Shown one piece after another: positions 21,010-31,793 of a stretch of 64,000 bases of DNA. The notes beneath the pieces were generated by a model that searched no databases, was not told the DNA's origin, and worked only from the letters and a program-made list of their open reading frames with translations. The DNA comes from Kalaharituber pfeilii (lineage: Eukaryota; Ascomycota; Pezizomycetes; Pezizales; Pezizaceae), in contig WHUZ01000110.1 in assembly GCA_015179045.1 (NCBI GenBank), positions 119,376-183,375 of the forward strand, read 5' to 3'. Every line of letters begins with the position of its first letter. Positions within the stretch are counted from its first letter, which is position 1. The position numbers were made by a program, and so were the translations under genes.

Positions 21010-21790
21010 ACGCCCCTGCCTCTTCTTCGCCTCAGCGTCCCTGTCTTCTCCACACTCTCCATCCCCACCTGCTCCCTAATGACTTTCTCCTTCTTCGGCT
21101 GCATCTTCTCCTCTCCAACTCCACTCACCCCCTCACCTGCTCAACCCCAATCTTAGACAGGTATATTGTGCTCAGGTAAATAATTCCAAAGGAAAGCAGG
21201 ATGGAAAATAGTGGCCAATAGTTCCAAGCTGGCAACGAAAACCCTCCCCACTTCCCAGCATGGGTGCTTGGATGGGTGGGGGCACCATTTCGGTGGCAGG
21301 AGGGGGACAACCCGAGGAATTGCTGATGCTGATGCTGTTGGCTGCTGCTACGGAGGTGGCAGTGGCAACGCCTGCGGAGAGAGTAGGGGAGCGATCGCTG
21401 CTTCTTCCGTCAATGTTGTGATGGTCTCAACTGGGACCGGGGACATTGGGACTGTTGCAGTTACTGTTACTGTTTCCGTAATGGTCATAATAGTTGTCAC
21501 TGTCTCTGGTGGGCATGAACACTGGGAACCTGGCCTTGCCATGTTCCCCTTCTGATAAGCAAGTAATATATAATTATGAAAAAGTAAACATACCTCATGA
21601 AGAGGGTGAAGGAGCCGATGAGCAGAATTATGATAGTGAATTTAGTCTGTTAATCAATTTTTTCTGGTGTTGCTGATTGCGATGGGGTGAACGGAGCCAG
21701 CGCTGAGGTAGGGCCCGAAGAGAGCCATGGGTTTCGTGGTCTGGATTTGGTGTGGTACCCTCTACCTGAAAGGGTAGGATGGCTCAGGTC
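21010..21790 (-). pseudogene. Membrane protein family, copy B (decayed)
   Basis: The minus strand retains exon-1-like TKFTIIILLIGSFTLFMR (start codon lost), a GTATGT donor and a Thr-rich stretch (ETVTTIMTITETVTVTATV). The TM segment is YWPLFSILLSFGIIYLSTIYLS at about 21215-21150. The Thr-rich part ends at a stop (21348) before the TM, so a frameshift separates them. The acceptor seen in copies A and E (ACAG|GGCAA) reads ACATGGCAAG here. Confidence 0.7.
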
Positions 21791-21989
21791 TGCACAATGG
21801 TAGCTATCACTGTTGTATTTGGTCGCTGTACGAACGTGTTGATGTTGACCTGCTCGAGATGCGCTGCTTTGCGACAGGGAAGCCCATAGATCCTTGGCCC
21901 AGGCGCAGGCCAAACAAGGCATGTAATCTTGACGGGATGATGGAAGGTTGATTCCACCAGATATGCCTCAACATGCATAAAAACACGAG

Positions 21990-23105
21990 GTTAGGGTATT
22001 GTATTGAAACAAAACTTTGACTATAAAGCATGTTTAATTCTCATCCACCACCCAAAGCACCTATGCTGCCGACACCTGGTGATCGGGGGTGCAGGAAAAT
22101 TTAACAATGTTATCTGCAAGGGTATACCAATAAAAAATGCAGTTCTTGATGTATTTGCTCAAGAGCTGAAGAAGTTATTTGTAATAACTTTCGTACCGCA
22201 GGTGAAAGTCCAATGTTACACTGCGTAGCTGGAAATATTTCTGCTAAGCCCCCAATCAGCCAAAATTCAACCCCTTGTAAGGAACTCTCGACTGCTTATG
22301 GATAGCATACCTCCGCCAGGTGCAATGCATGACAGAAAACGTGATCCAGAATCTGGACGTGAGAGGCCCACGGAGAATAAAGACAACGAAGCAGAGCCTC
22401 GAGTCAAGCTGATGAGATGGGCAGAGACATGACGTTGGGGAAACTTCGCAACCTTGACATTTCTCTGTTCCTTTTATTTCCCGTTTCTGAATCGTGCATT
22501 AACCCTTTTGTATTAACCTCGTCATAACTCAAAGGGTGGCACACGAGCAATGATTTTGAAAAACGAAAAAAAATACGTCTTCCGCGAATTGTCGGCAATT
22601 TTTCCTGTTGCCAAAGCGTCATGGAGGCCGTTACATGGTGACCTTCAAAGAATAAGCATAAGTCCTCTATATCAGAGTTCAGATGAGTTTGTGCTTGAGC
22701 AGGGTAGTGGATTTAAGGGTTACTTGCTAGGCTTTGTGTTGCCTCCAGTTTCTATTCTCCTATACGTGCTTTCTCCGACTTCCGACCCTGACGTCAGTAA
22801 GGAGTGTACCCGAGCACGCGAGGTTTGATTTTCGGCGTGCTGTAGTAATGCAACGGGAACTCTTTTTGTTGCAGGTGTGGCTATGTTGGAAGGCGAACAT
22901 CTGGGGACCAGGGATGAAGATAAATCATATCAGTAACCCTATGCTCTTTATGTGATGTCAGCAATTGGAGCATCGGGGTAGCAGTGGAGAGGCCGAGGAG
23001 CGGGAATGTTTTGCTGACAAAGCTGACAAGGTTTGTGCTGCGGGTTCCAAGCCGGAGATGTAGCACGGATCTGAATCCACGACATTGAAGAATGGTGATA
23101 GGAGG
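21990..23105. other. No gene seen
   Basis: Several 70-90-codon frames occur on both strands without recognisable domains. The 22860-22980 stretch is related to 20340-20455 (see there). I cannot support a gene. Confidence 0.4.
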
Positions 23106-23111
23106 GAGCAT

Positions 23112-23975
23112 CTACCTGCACAGGTTCCCGTAGAAAGCATATTTGGAGTGGCAGATGGGGTGGGAAAACATCATTACTTCATAACAGAACCTGAAGAATA
23201 CCCCCTTCCCCCCAAAAAAAGAACGCAATAAAGGAAAATGGGCAAAAAATAAGAAAAACAGAAAGGAAAAGAATGAGAAAACAGTTTTTTTTTTCTTCAT
23301 GTGACCCCGCGTGCAGCTGTTCGCCATGGCAGGGCTAGAAAACAGTTGAGATTGCCTCCCTCTTTCCTCAATCTTCCTTTCACTTCTCTTTACCCCCACC
23401 CCCTCTCCTATGCTCAATGCGCTCGTCCCTCCCACCCGCGACACCATCCCCATCCGCTCCCCTATATCCCTCTCCAGCTGCAGGTCTTCTCTCTCCAGGT
23501 CCAGGTCTTCCCTCCCCAGCATCAGCTTCTCCATCTCGAGCAGTATGTTGGCCCCCTCCACCTTTGCCCTCTCCAGCTGCACTTTCTCTTTCTCCAGCCC
23601 GACCGCCCCTTCCACCTTCACCTTCTCCGCCACAACCTGCGAGAGATAAATACTCCCCAGGTGCACTACCCCAAACAGAAAAAGAACCAGGAAACATGCC
23701 AGAATTGATAATTTGGCAGTGAAATACCCCGCACTGCCCCATGCCGATACTGGCAACGGCTGGGGAGACTGTTTCAGTGGGGGAGTGGAGAAGCACATCA
23801 TCGTGGATGTGCGGACCTAAAGCGCAGTAGTCGCTGCTGGGATGCTTGTTACTGGGCTTGCCCTATGCATCGGTTTGTGAGCAGCCTACAAATAGAGTAT
23901 GAAGCAGCAAACTGACCCCAGTTACAGCGATGAGCAGAAGATGATGAGAATTATGATAATTGTAATTCTAGCCAT
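23112..23975 (-). pseudogene. Membrane protein family, copy C (decayed, LINE tail in 3' end)
   Basis: Exon-1-like MARITIIIILIIFCSSL ends in TAA; copies A and E read through here. The intron-like GTCAGT...GCTCAC...ATAG is kept. The Thr-rich ectodomain is largely deleted. From 23801 a frame resumes with a TM segment (LACFLVLFLFGVVHLGSIYLS) and a tail longer than in other copies, with heptad-like LEKEKVQLERAKVEGANILL and LEREDLQLER. The frame then runs into a LINE-A tail inserted at 23285-23336. Confidence 0.7.
23285..23336 (-). mobile_element. LINE-A tail-only insertion in copy C
   Basis: On the minus strand the copy starts at AGCCCTGCCATGG and ends in poly-A. The 9-bp duplication AGAAAACAG lies at 23276-23284 and 23337-23345. 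It replaced or extended the C-terminus of copy C. Confidence 0.9.
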
Positions 23976-23999
23976 GGTGACTTTGATGATTTGGGATGA

Positions 24000-25120
24000 T
24001 GGTGGTGGTGATATTTTGTTGGGAGTTGGAGGTGAAGGAGGTAATATCACAAGATGACGATTGGGAAAGGATTCATAAGCCTGCACATGACGCACTTGAC
24101 GTTAGTATTTGAAGTTAAATAAGATAATGAATGAAAGGCACTCTGGAGAGAAGGTCGATACCAAGAGACCGAGAATGACACTGGTGAGATCACTGCCTGA
24201 GGAGTCTGCTGAACTGGAAGACGGAATCAGAATACTCGAGTGAGAGTGCAACTGCAAGCATGCGAAGTGAGAGCTATAGCAAAGGTCCTGGAGAGAGAGA
24301 AAGAGGAGAAACTGCTGATCATAGGCTCCAGGTGGCAATCAGAAATCTGCACCAGAGTGCGAAGGGTCGACCCACTTTGGATGAGGCGAGCGGGGAGGCA
24401 GGGGGAGCGGGGTCCTGTTAGAAATGTGTCTCCGTTGGTGGGAATGGGTCGATGCCAAGCATGGAGCTGAGTAAGCACTGCATATTTGACTCTGTCCACC
24501 TGTTGTTGGGTTTCTGCAGCAGAATGTTCGAGCAGCGCGTGAACACCTTAAAGCTTCTATCATTTGGTGGTATGTTGAGCGCGGGTGGGGAGCCAATAGA
24601 ACCCTCCCAACGGAAGCTCCCCCTATCCTTGTGCAGAACTAGAAGGCCAAAGCGTGAACAGGTATTGAGGCGCTATCATCCATATCACGTATGTTCCACA
24701 ATGGTAGAACCGTATGTGCTGGTCGGTTCTCACCCGCCAGACAGAGCACCTGTTCTAACCAAACTGGGTCTGTACGAAGGCCAATGAGTATGAAATGTTG
24801 AATAAATCGTGGCATAAAAAATGGCTGCAATCGTCTAGTGGTTTGCGAGCAGAGCTACGTTGGGACAGGAGTATTCATGGGATGTGAACAAACCGAGAGC
24901 AGTCTACTTTTTGTTTTATTCCTGTTGGAGCTAATCATCAATGATGGCGCAATTGTGATACTTGAGGACCGCAAACTCAATCTCGCGTATGGGATTTATA
25001 ATAAAGGATGAAACCGCGATCATGAAAGATTCCTATACTGGATTCCAGATGTTGCCAGTATTGCCTCAGACCTTTTCTACCTACTACCTTCCTTCCCACA
25101 CGCTTGGTCGGCCCGTAGCT
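24000..25120. other. No gene; part of duplicated unit
   Basis: The stretch 24085-24175 (ATGACGCACTTGA...TCTGGAGAGAAGG) matches 30735-30815 upstream of copy E, so it is shared unit DNA. No convincing coding sequence was seen. Confidence 0.45.
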
Positions 25121-25125
25121 TGAGT

Positions 25126-25659
25126 TCAGCCGTTCTCCTCTAACGCTCGCTGCCTCTCTGCCGCCATTCTCATCCCGGCCTCCGTATCGCGCGCCCTGTC
25201 CGCCTTCTCATTGTCCTTAAGATGCAACGAACCGAGCTCAGGGCAATACGTTGCGAAGTAGCCTTTCGCTGCATGAACGCCTGCAGTATGGAGAATCGTT
25301 CTTGCTCTCACCAGCCCGACGGTACCGGCGTTCTTACAACCCTGCCACTGGCGGAAGTCCCGATAGAGGCGCCAGCGGTGACGTTTACTACATTTGCTCC
25401 CAAGATCATCACCTCTGAACATGAGCATCCAAGGCAGCCGCCATCCAGTCCCACAAGCGCCCGCCCAAGGTCCACCAGTTGTGCAAAAATGCGGGTTGCG
25501 GGGGCGTGGGATAATGGGACTTGTGGTACTGTGAACGGAAAGCAAGGTGGGGGTTTTGCGAAGACCAAACATGGCCATTAAGAGTATTTTTGAGCGAGAG
25601 CGCTGGCTCAGGAAGGAGCAAAGGAGAAGAGACCAAGAGCAGCGAGTAGTGAAACGCAT
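25126..25659 (-). pseudogene. Possible LINE RNase H remnant
   Basis: A 177-codon minus frame ends ...LHLKDNEKADRARDTEAGMR. The NEKADRA and TEAG pieces resemble the end of the LINE RNase H domain and what follows it (compare NTRADMAAKD...TEAGIRQQ at 61780-61860). The first two-thirds shows no similarity I can recognise. This is a weak call. Confidence 0.3.
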
Positions 25660-26445
25660 CAGAAAACCAGTGCACTAACATATTTCGTGATAGTAAACTG
25701 AGTTCCCGAATTGTGTTCTGCCGACCGTGATTTGTGAGGGGATCCGCTTAGGCCCTCCTCTAAAATTTCTTTCTAAAGCACGGAATTAAATTCTGAAATC
25801 CACCACGCCGTGTGAAAAACTCCGTCCTCTGTTACCGTAGATCAAACTTTCGCGTGACATCAACCGTCAAGATGTTGCCAGTCTTCCCCGATGGTTTATA
25901 ATGACCTGTGGTTTTGGCAATTTCGGTGGATTATGTGCCTCTGCCGTCTGGCATGTACTTAGGTGGCTTCTCTTTTGGTCTGACTGAAGTCGTCCGCATG
26001 GGTTGAGGGACAGAGAACGGCGGTCAGCGTGGGATTGTTGGAGTATGGTTATATTCCCTCCTTTACAGTAAAAGGAAGGGAAAGACATCATCAAGGTATA
26101 CAATAAGAGACCAAAGACCAAGTGGATCATCCCTTCCTTCACCTTCCTCATCATTCCCAATCCTCCCGACGCCTCCGAACCCCCTGGCCGCTCCCTCTTG
26201 CCTACTACAGGTGCGAAGCTCCAGGTTCGGCATGGGCCCTGGGTACATTGCATTGAAGAAAGGCAAAGGGAAAGCGCCATCTACCCTGGTAATCTTTGTA
26301 CTATATGCTGTTAGCCGTCCCAGGGGACAGAAGATTCAGAAAAGTAATGTTCTAAACACTGGGCACAATTTCCTATGGGGACTGCATTTGTAGCGGCACA
26401 TTAGTTGACGTGCGGTTATGGATGGGTCGATGTATGGAGTTTAAC
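25660..26445. other. No supported gene
   Basis: A minus frame at 26280-25867 contains GMIHLVFGLLLYTLMMSF, a hydrophobic stretch that could be a signal or TM segment, possibly a remote relic of the neighbouring membrane-protein family. There is no repeat, intron or domain support. Confidence 0.3.
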
Positions 26446-26459
26446 TCATGCTGCTGTTC

Positions 26460-26513
26460 TCGCCATAGCCCAACGGGCAGCAAGCGAGTAATGATATTAA
26501 AAAAAAAAAATAA
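26460..26513 (+). mobile_element. LINE-B tail-only insertion
   Basis: The copy starts exactly at TCGCCATAG (hairpin variant CCCAACGGGC) and ends in poly-A with TAA. It is framed by a perfect 14-bp duplication, TCATGCTGCTGTTC, at 26446-26459 and 26514-26527. Confidence 0.95.
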
Positions 26514-26713
26514 TCATGCTGCTGTTCGAGTATGTCATGCCGATGTTGACCTGGCAAACTCCTTTTGCATGCGGCAAAAAAAGAGACAGTAAAGCAATAG
26601 CTCGAGCATGTAGATGCACAGCAAAGATAAATTAACAAAACAAAACATAACAGAAACAAAGGAAACAATATGGAAACAAGAAAAAAAGAACAACGTCCCT
26701 CCTCCCCCACCCT

Positions 26714-27290
26714 TCAATTCTCCTGCCCCCTCATCACCCTCTCCGTCTCCAGCAATATCTGCTCTTTTTCCCTTTCCGCTCGCACCCCCTCCACCTTCAC
26801 CTTCTTCACTAAAACGTAAGAGAAGTAGATGCTTGTCCGGTAAATAGCACCGCACAAAACGAGGACCAAGAAGAACTGCTAGAATGTGAATGGTGGCAAT
26901 GAAACCGCCCCCCCCCCTCTCCTCCCACTGCCCTGCGTCGACACTGGCAGCGGGGGAGGAGACTGTTTCCGTGGGGGGCGGGTGTTGTGGCCTGACCTTC
27001 TGCTGCTGCTTCTATTGCTGCGCCGGCGGCGACCTCGGAGCTGAACGCTGCGACCAAGGAGATATCGAACATTGCGTCCTCTGTTCCCATCATCGGGGAG
27101 CTCTTGGCTTTTAAGACCTCTACCGTCACTGTGCGCGGGGAGCAGGAGAAAGATGAAATATCTGGGATTGCCCTGTGCGTCCGTCTCTGTTCATCAGCAA
27201 CCTACAAACAGACTATGGAGTAGCAAGCTAACCTCAGCATGCGGGCAAGTAGATTATCATGAACAGTACGATGTTTGTGATTCTGGTCAT
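26714..27290 (-). pseudogene. Membrane protein family, copy D (decayed)
   Basis: The exon-1 start MTRITNIVLFMIIYLPAC is frameshifted relative to the others. The intron is recognisable (GTTAGC donor, CACAG|GGCAA). The ectodomain lost the Thr repeats. The TM/tail part is open (FFLVLVLCGAIYRTSIYFSYVLVKKVKVEGVRAER ... ending MRGQEN), but the codon for the conserved Gln before it is TAG instead of CAG. This C-to-T change is of RIP or deamination type. Confidence 0.65.
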
Positions 27291-27539
27291 GGTGACTTTG
27301 ATGATTTGTGATAGTAGTGGTGATATTTTCCGAGGAAGGGAAGTGAAGGAGGAATCGGGGGATGGGGAATGGGGTTTGCTGGTCTGGGTTCGGTGTGGTA
27401 CCCTCCCCGTGAAAGGGTAAGCGGTCCCTGATCCGGGGGCCGTGATGCTTGCATAGGTGAAGGCAGACATCGGGATCGAGGGCAACGTGATGAGATACGA
27501 TGGTCAAGCCCTTGCCCACTCCCACCCTGCTCCATTCTG

Positions 27540-28050
27540 CTAGTGCCCCCCGCTATCTGAAATGTCTATGTCAATGGGAGGAAAAAGTGATGGGAGGGAT
27601 TTGATATACTGACCAAGATTCAATACTTCGTTCGATGGCATGATTGTGTTACTCTTGAGGAAGGCGGTCAGCCCGCAATCTGTGACGGGCTCCGTTTGTA
27701 AGAAAAACCTTGCCCCTAATGGGACAGAAGGCAGATGAATGGTTCATATTCACCCAGGGAGGGCAAAGTAATTAGGGCGTGATTGTGCAGGGTGTGAGTC
27801 CTTTGCCGGGTCTTTGAGCCGCTGGAGTTTGCAGGCAGGAGGGGGCGGTGGGCTGCGTCAGGAGCTAGTTCGAAAGAGAAAGGAGGAGAGGGAGAGAGCC
27901 AGTGTTAGGAAGGAAAGTTCGTCTGGTGGGGTAGGAAAACACTGACGACGTACACCTGGCTGCGGACTGGGAAAGGCGGGGCTACGTGGAGGAGGAAGAT
28001 CTGTGGTGAAAAGATGTGATAGAAAAATGGAGGAATAACGCAGGATACAT
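27540..28050 (+). pseudogene. LINE-C ORF2 3' fragment (27830-28020) in otherwise empty DNA
   Basis: Positions 27830-28020 encode pieces like GGLRQELVRKRKEERERA and a TWLRTGKG-type stretch. They match the minus-strand LINE-C at 63840-64000. Frames are broken. 27540-27830 shows nothing. Confidence 0.45.
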
Positions 28051-28055
28051 AAGAG

Positions 28056-28165
28056 TTTTTTTTTTTTTTTTGGGGGGGGGGGTTACGTAACCCCGCATAC
28101 AGGCTACCAGCTGTTTTCGTGCCCAGAGTTCCTTGGCACGCTTAATTAGCTACCGGCCAATGGCA
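28056..28165 (-). mobile_element. LINE-C tail
   Basis: On the minus strand the tail shows TAGCCTGTATGCGGGGTTACG and then a C-run (GGGGGGGGGG on plus) and poly-A (T-run 28056-28071). It is related to the LINE-C tail at 63462-63540. The G-run between tail and A-run is unusual. No clear target duplication is visible. Confidence 0.6.
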
Positions 28166-28169
28166 GGGA

Positions 28170-29530
28170 ATACAGTTTTCCGTTTTCCGTTGCTATACCG
28201 GATGCTCTCAGACTGCTACAACCGGCTCCCATACAAAACCCTCTTGCTACACCGCACGCACTAAGAAGACCGGACCGGACAGGAAGTGCCAGAAACCGAC
28301 CCACCTTTGCATTCACCTTGAACATGCTTACTAAACTTGCCATTGCATAATTAAATTGGGCAGCCGTTGTCGATCCACTTCAAGACTGAATTCTGTCACA
28401 TGATCACACTTGATACATGACTAGGCTTCCAGAGCCATACAAAATACGTAACACGAAGTTGCATACCCGTGGACCACAATGGCCAAGTATTGTGTCTGCC
28501 AAGTATGGAGGGCACACTGCTCGCCTCATATGCACAGACTCCATCATGGCCCCGACGGACATCGGACCGTCTAAGTCAACTCCGACAAGGTTGACGACCA
28601 TGTCCAACGGCTCATTGCATGTCCATCCGAACTTGAACATTGTCGCAGATCTCTCGGACTGTCAGGATGCGGCCCCTGTACCTTAGATAATTATGGTTTC
28701 CAGCAAGGCGCAAGACGAAATGGGGTGGCACAAGGGGAAGAACAATGGTAGGCTAGTCACCTTGCAGTTCTGGCAGGACTTAGGGGAGAAATGGTAGAAC
28801 CAGGATGACGTAGAGCATGGTCCAGTGGAGGAATGGTTCGCCAGCCTCAATCTGGGCTAACAGAAAGGCCTGAAGGTACGTTGGAAGCTAACGGTGTGTA
28901 TGTAGATAGCTAGTTGCTCAACCTGGCCCGGGGGTATAGGTCCCTGCCATAGGCTGGAACCCGACGAGAAAAAACAAAAAAAGAAACAACACGCAAACAA
29001 ACGTAAAGCAAGCACCTTGCTCTTATTTTCCTCATGCTTCTTCCATCCCCCTGAACCTTCAGCCCGATTGCTCTACGCGGAGGCCCTCTGCCCGATGGTC
29101 CCTGGCCACTCTCATGTTGGGGATAATGCTAAGGTTCTAGAGTGGTTGGATGCAGGGGATTGAGAGGTCACAAGCATGCAATGAGATGTAAAGTTGGACT
29201 TAGGATAAACATGGACTTTCAACAGCATGATATGTTTGCATACATAGAAGAACTAGCAAGCAGCAAGTAAAAGGGATAAGGGCTAGGGTGAATAAACATA
29301 CAGATGGTAAAACAACGAATGGAAAACATGAAAGATGAAGTGCTATGTGCAGCGAACGCGCTTCTTATACCAGTCGCCGCCAGACTCATCATTTCTAAGC
29401 ATCTCCCACGCTTCCGGACCCACCCTAACCGTGTCTATGTAACCGAGCCATAGCCTATGTAACCATATAGCACACGTGACCAGCGGCGTCTGAGCCCACA
29501 GTCAGCGCGGTTCTAGTAACTTAGCTGCGC
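28170..29530. other. No supported gene; possible LINE-C tail trace at 28925-28990
   Basis: The stretch 28928-28990 (CTGGCCCGGGGGTATAGGTC, CCTGCCATAGGCTGG, then an A-rich run) looks like a worn LINE-C 3' end. Overlapping 80-90-codon frames on both strands at 28404-28686 have no recognisable content. Confidence 0.4.
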
Positions 29531-29533
29531 AGC

Positions 29534-30049
29534 CTACCAGGGCGTATCGAGCCTCTCCTTCTCCAGCTGCACCTTCATCTTCTCCAGCTCCATGCGCGCC
29601 CCCTCCACCCTTACCTTCTCCACCAAAACACGTGACAGGTATATGCTGGCCAGATGTACGAAGCCAAAAACAAGGAAGAGAGGGAATAGCTGCCAGTACT
29701 GGAATGCTGGGAATAAAGCCTCCCTCCACCGCCCCGCATCGATACTGGGAGCGGGTGGGGAGTCTATTTCAGTGGGAGGTGTAGTTGCAGCGACCTCGGC
29801 TACTGACGTGGTTGCTATTAGGCAGGTCATGGGTGGGAGCAGGATTGTGACAGTTTCTGTCACTGTTACCGTCACAGTGACGATCTCCCTCACAGTCTGC
29901 ACGCAGACAGAACCATATGAGAAGCCTGGGCTTGCCCTATCCAACGATTCGTGAGCAATCTAAAAACAGATTATGAAGTAGTAAACTAACCTCAGCAGGA
30001 GGGTGAAGCCGATTGCGAGCAAGAGTACGATGACAGCAGTCCTCTTCAT
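29534..30049 (-). CDS. Membrane protein, Thr/Val-repeat family, copy E (intact)
   Basis: Exon 1 (30049-29991) encodes MKRTAVIVLLLAIGFTLLLR, with a good start context (GACAAAATGA). The 54-nt intron (29990-29937) has donor GTTAGT, branch GCTCAC and acceptor ATAG. Exon 2 is 29936-29534, for 153 aa. The ectodomain is short: one TVTVTVTETVT stretch (about residues 39-50), then Pro/Thr-rich. The TM helix (about 100-124, YWQLFPLFLVFGFVHLASIYLS) and the charged tail (EKVRVEGARMELEKMK) closely match copy A. It has lost the Cys-Pro repeats of copy A, or never gained them. The identical intron position and phase confirm common descent. Function is unknown. Confidence 0.7.
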
Positions 30050-30119
30050 TTTGTCAAGGTTTCGAGGTGGTTGTTGTTGTGACAGTTTGTGCGGAACCGG
30101 GGATGAAGCAGGGAGCAGG

Positions 30120-30600
30120 GACGGAGAATGAGTTTCGTATTTCAGTGTGGTGCCCTCCGCCTGAAAGGGCAGGCGGGCTCGGATCCATACACCAGCAGTC
30201 ATGGCTGCTGCGTTCGGTGGTTATGGATACGTGTTCTTGTCGGCCTGCTCGGGATGTGCTGCTGCGCAGGGGGGCGGCTGATGAATTATGTACTCAGCAC
30301 AGCCCGTCCTTTCTTGTGCCCAGACTATTGGCCTGGGCCCTCGCTCGCTTGTAACTGGCCACGTACGGGTGAAGGACCGACGCTATATTTATTGCAAAGC
30401 GATATCAGAAGATCTGCAAGGGGTTTATAAGGCCATCTCACGCTTGAGAGTCAGAAGCGAGTTCAAGCCCTCAGAGAGGGGAAACTCCAGGACATCGTAG
30501 GGCAATTACTGGGGGACGCTAGGCAAGGCGAGACGTGAAGGATGTTCTGGCAGACTTGGTCTCAGTAAATGTCAGGCCTAGAGGGGATTCCACCCGAGAC
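30120..30600 (-). repeat. Duplicated upstream block of copy E, with LINE-B fragment
   Basis: Positions 30155-30435 match 17085-17425 upstream of copy A, including the LPFQAEGTT-encoding segment. 30430-30600 carries the same decayed LINE-B RT-downstream fragment as 17420-17600, so the LINE fragment was there before the duplication. Confidence 0.65.
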
Positions 30601-30931
30601 GAACCGTAAAGCTACTAAGCGACCGGTCGGCGTGATCAACCCATAGTTCACAGTAGGCAAGCACGCTAAACAGCGGCCCGGATTTGGGAAGATGAAAGAG
30701 TTTCTGCACGTCAAACCATAAATAAGCTTGTTCATGACGCACTTGATTTTAGCACTTGAAATTAGACAAGACAATGATTGAGACGCACGCTGGAGAGAAG
30801 GGCTATACCAGGTGCCTGAGATTCAACCATTTTGAGAGGTCAAGCTCCAAGCGGTATCCTAACTTGCACCTTTTTTGGAGGGCGTATTGTTGTAATCCTT
30901 GCGGTTTAGCTTCGTTCTTTTTTCTATAATA

Positions 30932-30933
<2 letters not shown>

Positions 30934-30970
<37 letters not shown>

Positions 30971-31040
30971 ATAACCCCGCTTGTAGCACTAAGCCATGGC
31001 AGGGTCCCTGGGCAAGCCCTCACAGCCCGGAGACAGGCTA
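30934..31040 (-). mobile_element. LINE-A 107-bp truncated insertion
   Basis: On the minus strand it runs from TAGCCTGTCTCCGGGC to the CCCTGCCATGG / CGGGGTTATGTGATT tail and about 30 A. The perfect 13-bp duplication TTTCTATAATATC lies at 30921-30933 and 31041-31053. It inserted into the tail of a LINE-B copy (31046-31370). Confidence 0.95.
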
Positions 31041-31045
31041 TTTCT

Positions 31046-31370
31046 ATAATATCGATACTCGTAGGCCACCCTGTGCGCTATGACGAGATCAAATGGAGAC
31101 GAAATAGGAGCAGGAAATAAACTCAACGGAGAAAAGTTTGAGGAAAATCAAAAACGTGTGATCTCCTCCAAAGTCGCCTCTCCACCCATCTTAGCAGCTT
31201 TCCCACGGGATCTTATTCGTCTTCCGTATTTGCTGTGAGCCCCCTGGCCACTCCTCGTCCAAACCTGGTACCTGGACCTGATGTGTGCGGATGTTTCCTC
31301 TTCCACGTCATAACATCGAAACTCCGGCCTATTCTCTGCCCAAGCCTATGCTTCTAAACTTTTAATCCTT
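31046..31370 (-). pseudogene. LINE-B ORF2 C-terminus and tail
   Basis: The tail (CTCGTCATAGCGCACAGGGT, CGAGTATCGATATT on minus) is followed upstream by a decayed coding region. It resembles 44640-44760: ...RYQVWTRSGQGA, with TSAHI and the leucine-rich end. The A-run was displaced by the LINE-A insertion at 30934-31040. Confidence 0.65.
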
Positions 31371-31479
31371 TTCTACCCATTGGCCCTCCCAACATGCTTG
31401 TTAGTCGACCTAACCGTTGAAGGGGCCTGTAACTCAACTGTACCCTGTTCCTCTCTTCTGCTCGTCGCCTCTTCGCGTG

Positions 31480-31690
31480 CATCCTCATGCCTGCCGGTAG
31501 AGGGGTGCACTACCTGAGGGGTCAGCTGAACCGCAAGCAGCGCCTGCCATTGACCACACTGCCGGCCATAGCGGCATTCGCTTGCAAGGATCGAGGAAAG
31601 GGAACAGAGGATACTGGAGGTAGAGATCAGGGCTAAAAACCAGTGTCCATGGACGGGACTGGACTGGCACAAAGGGCAGGAGCTGGAATA
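31480..31690. repeat. Duplicated block shared with 17680-17900
   Basis: This is the counterpart of the block downstream of copy A's duplicated region (see 17680-17900). It extends the A/E segmental duplication to at least 1.6 kb upstream of each gene. Confidence 0.55.
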
Positions 31691-31721
31691 AAAAGTACTT
31701 GCTGTGTCGGTTATCTCAAAT

Positions 31722-31780
31722 GGACCTCGTCATAGCCATTAGGGCGGCATATGAGTAATGGTGTTAAAAGAACAAAACAA
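31722..31780 (+). mobile_element. LINE-B tail-only insertion (worn)
   Basis: The CTCGTCATAGCCATTAGGGC tail with GAGTAATGGTGTTAAAAG and a broken A-run lies between CAAATGGA (31717-31724) and CAAATGGA (31786-31793). The 8-bp repeats are probably what is left of the duplication. Confidence 0.75.
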
Positions 31781-31793
31781 TATTCCAAATGGA

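Noticed and set aside
28404..28686. Overlapping 78- and 89-codon frames on opposite strands
   Set aside because: No domain, codon or intron evidence for either strand.
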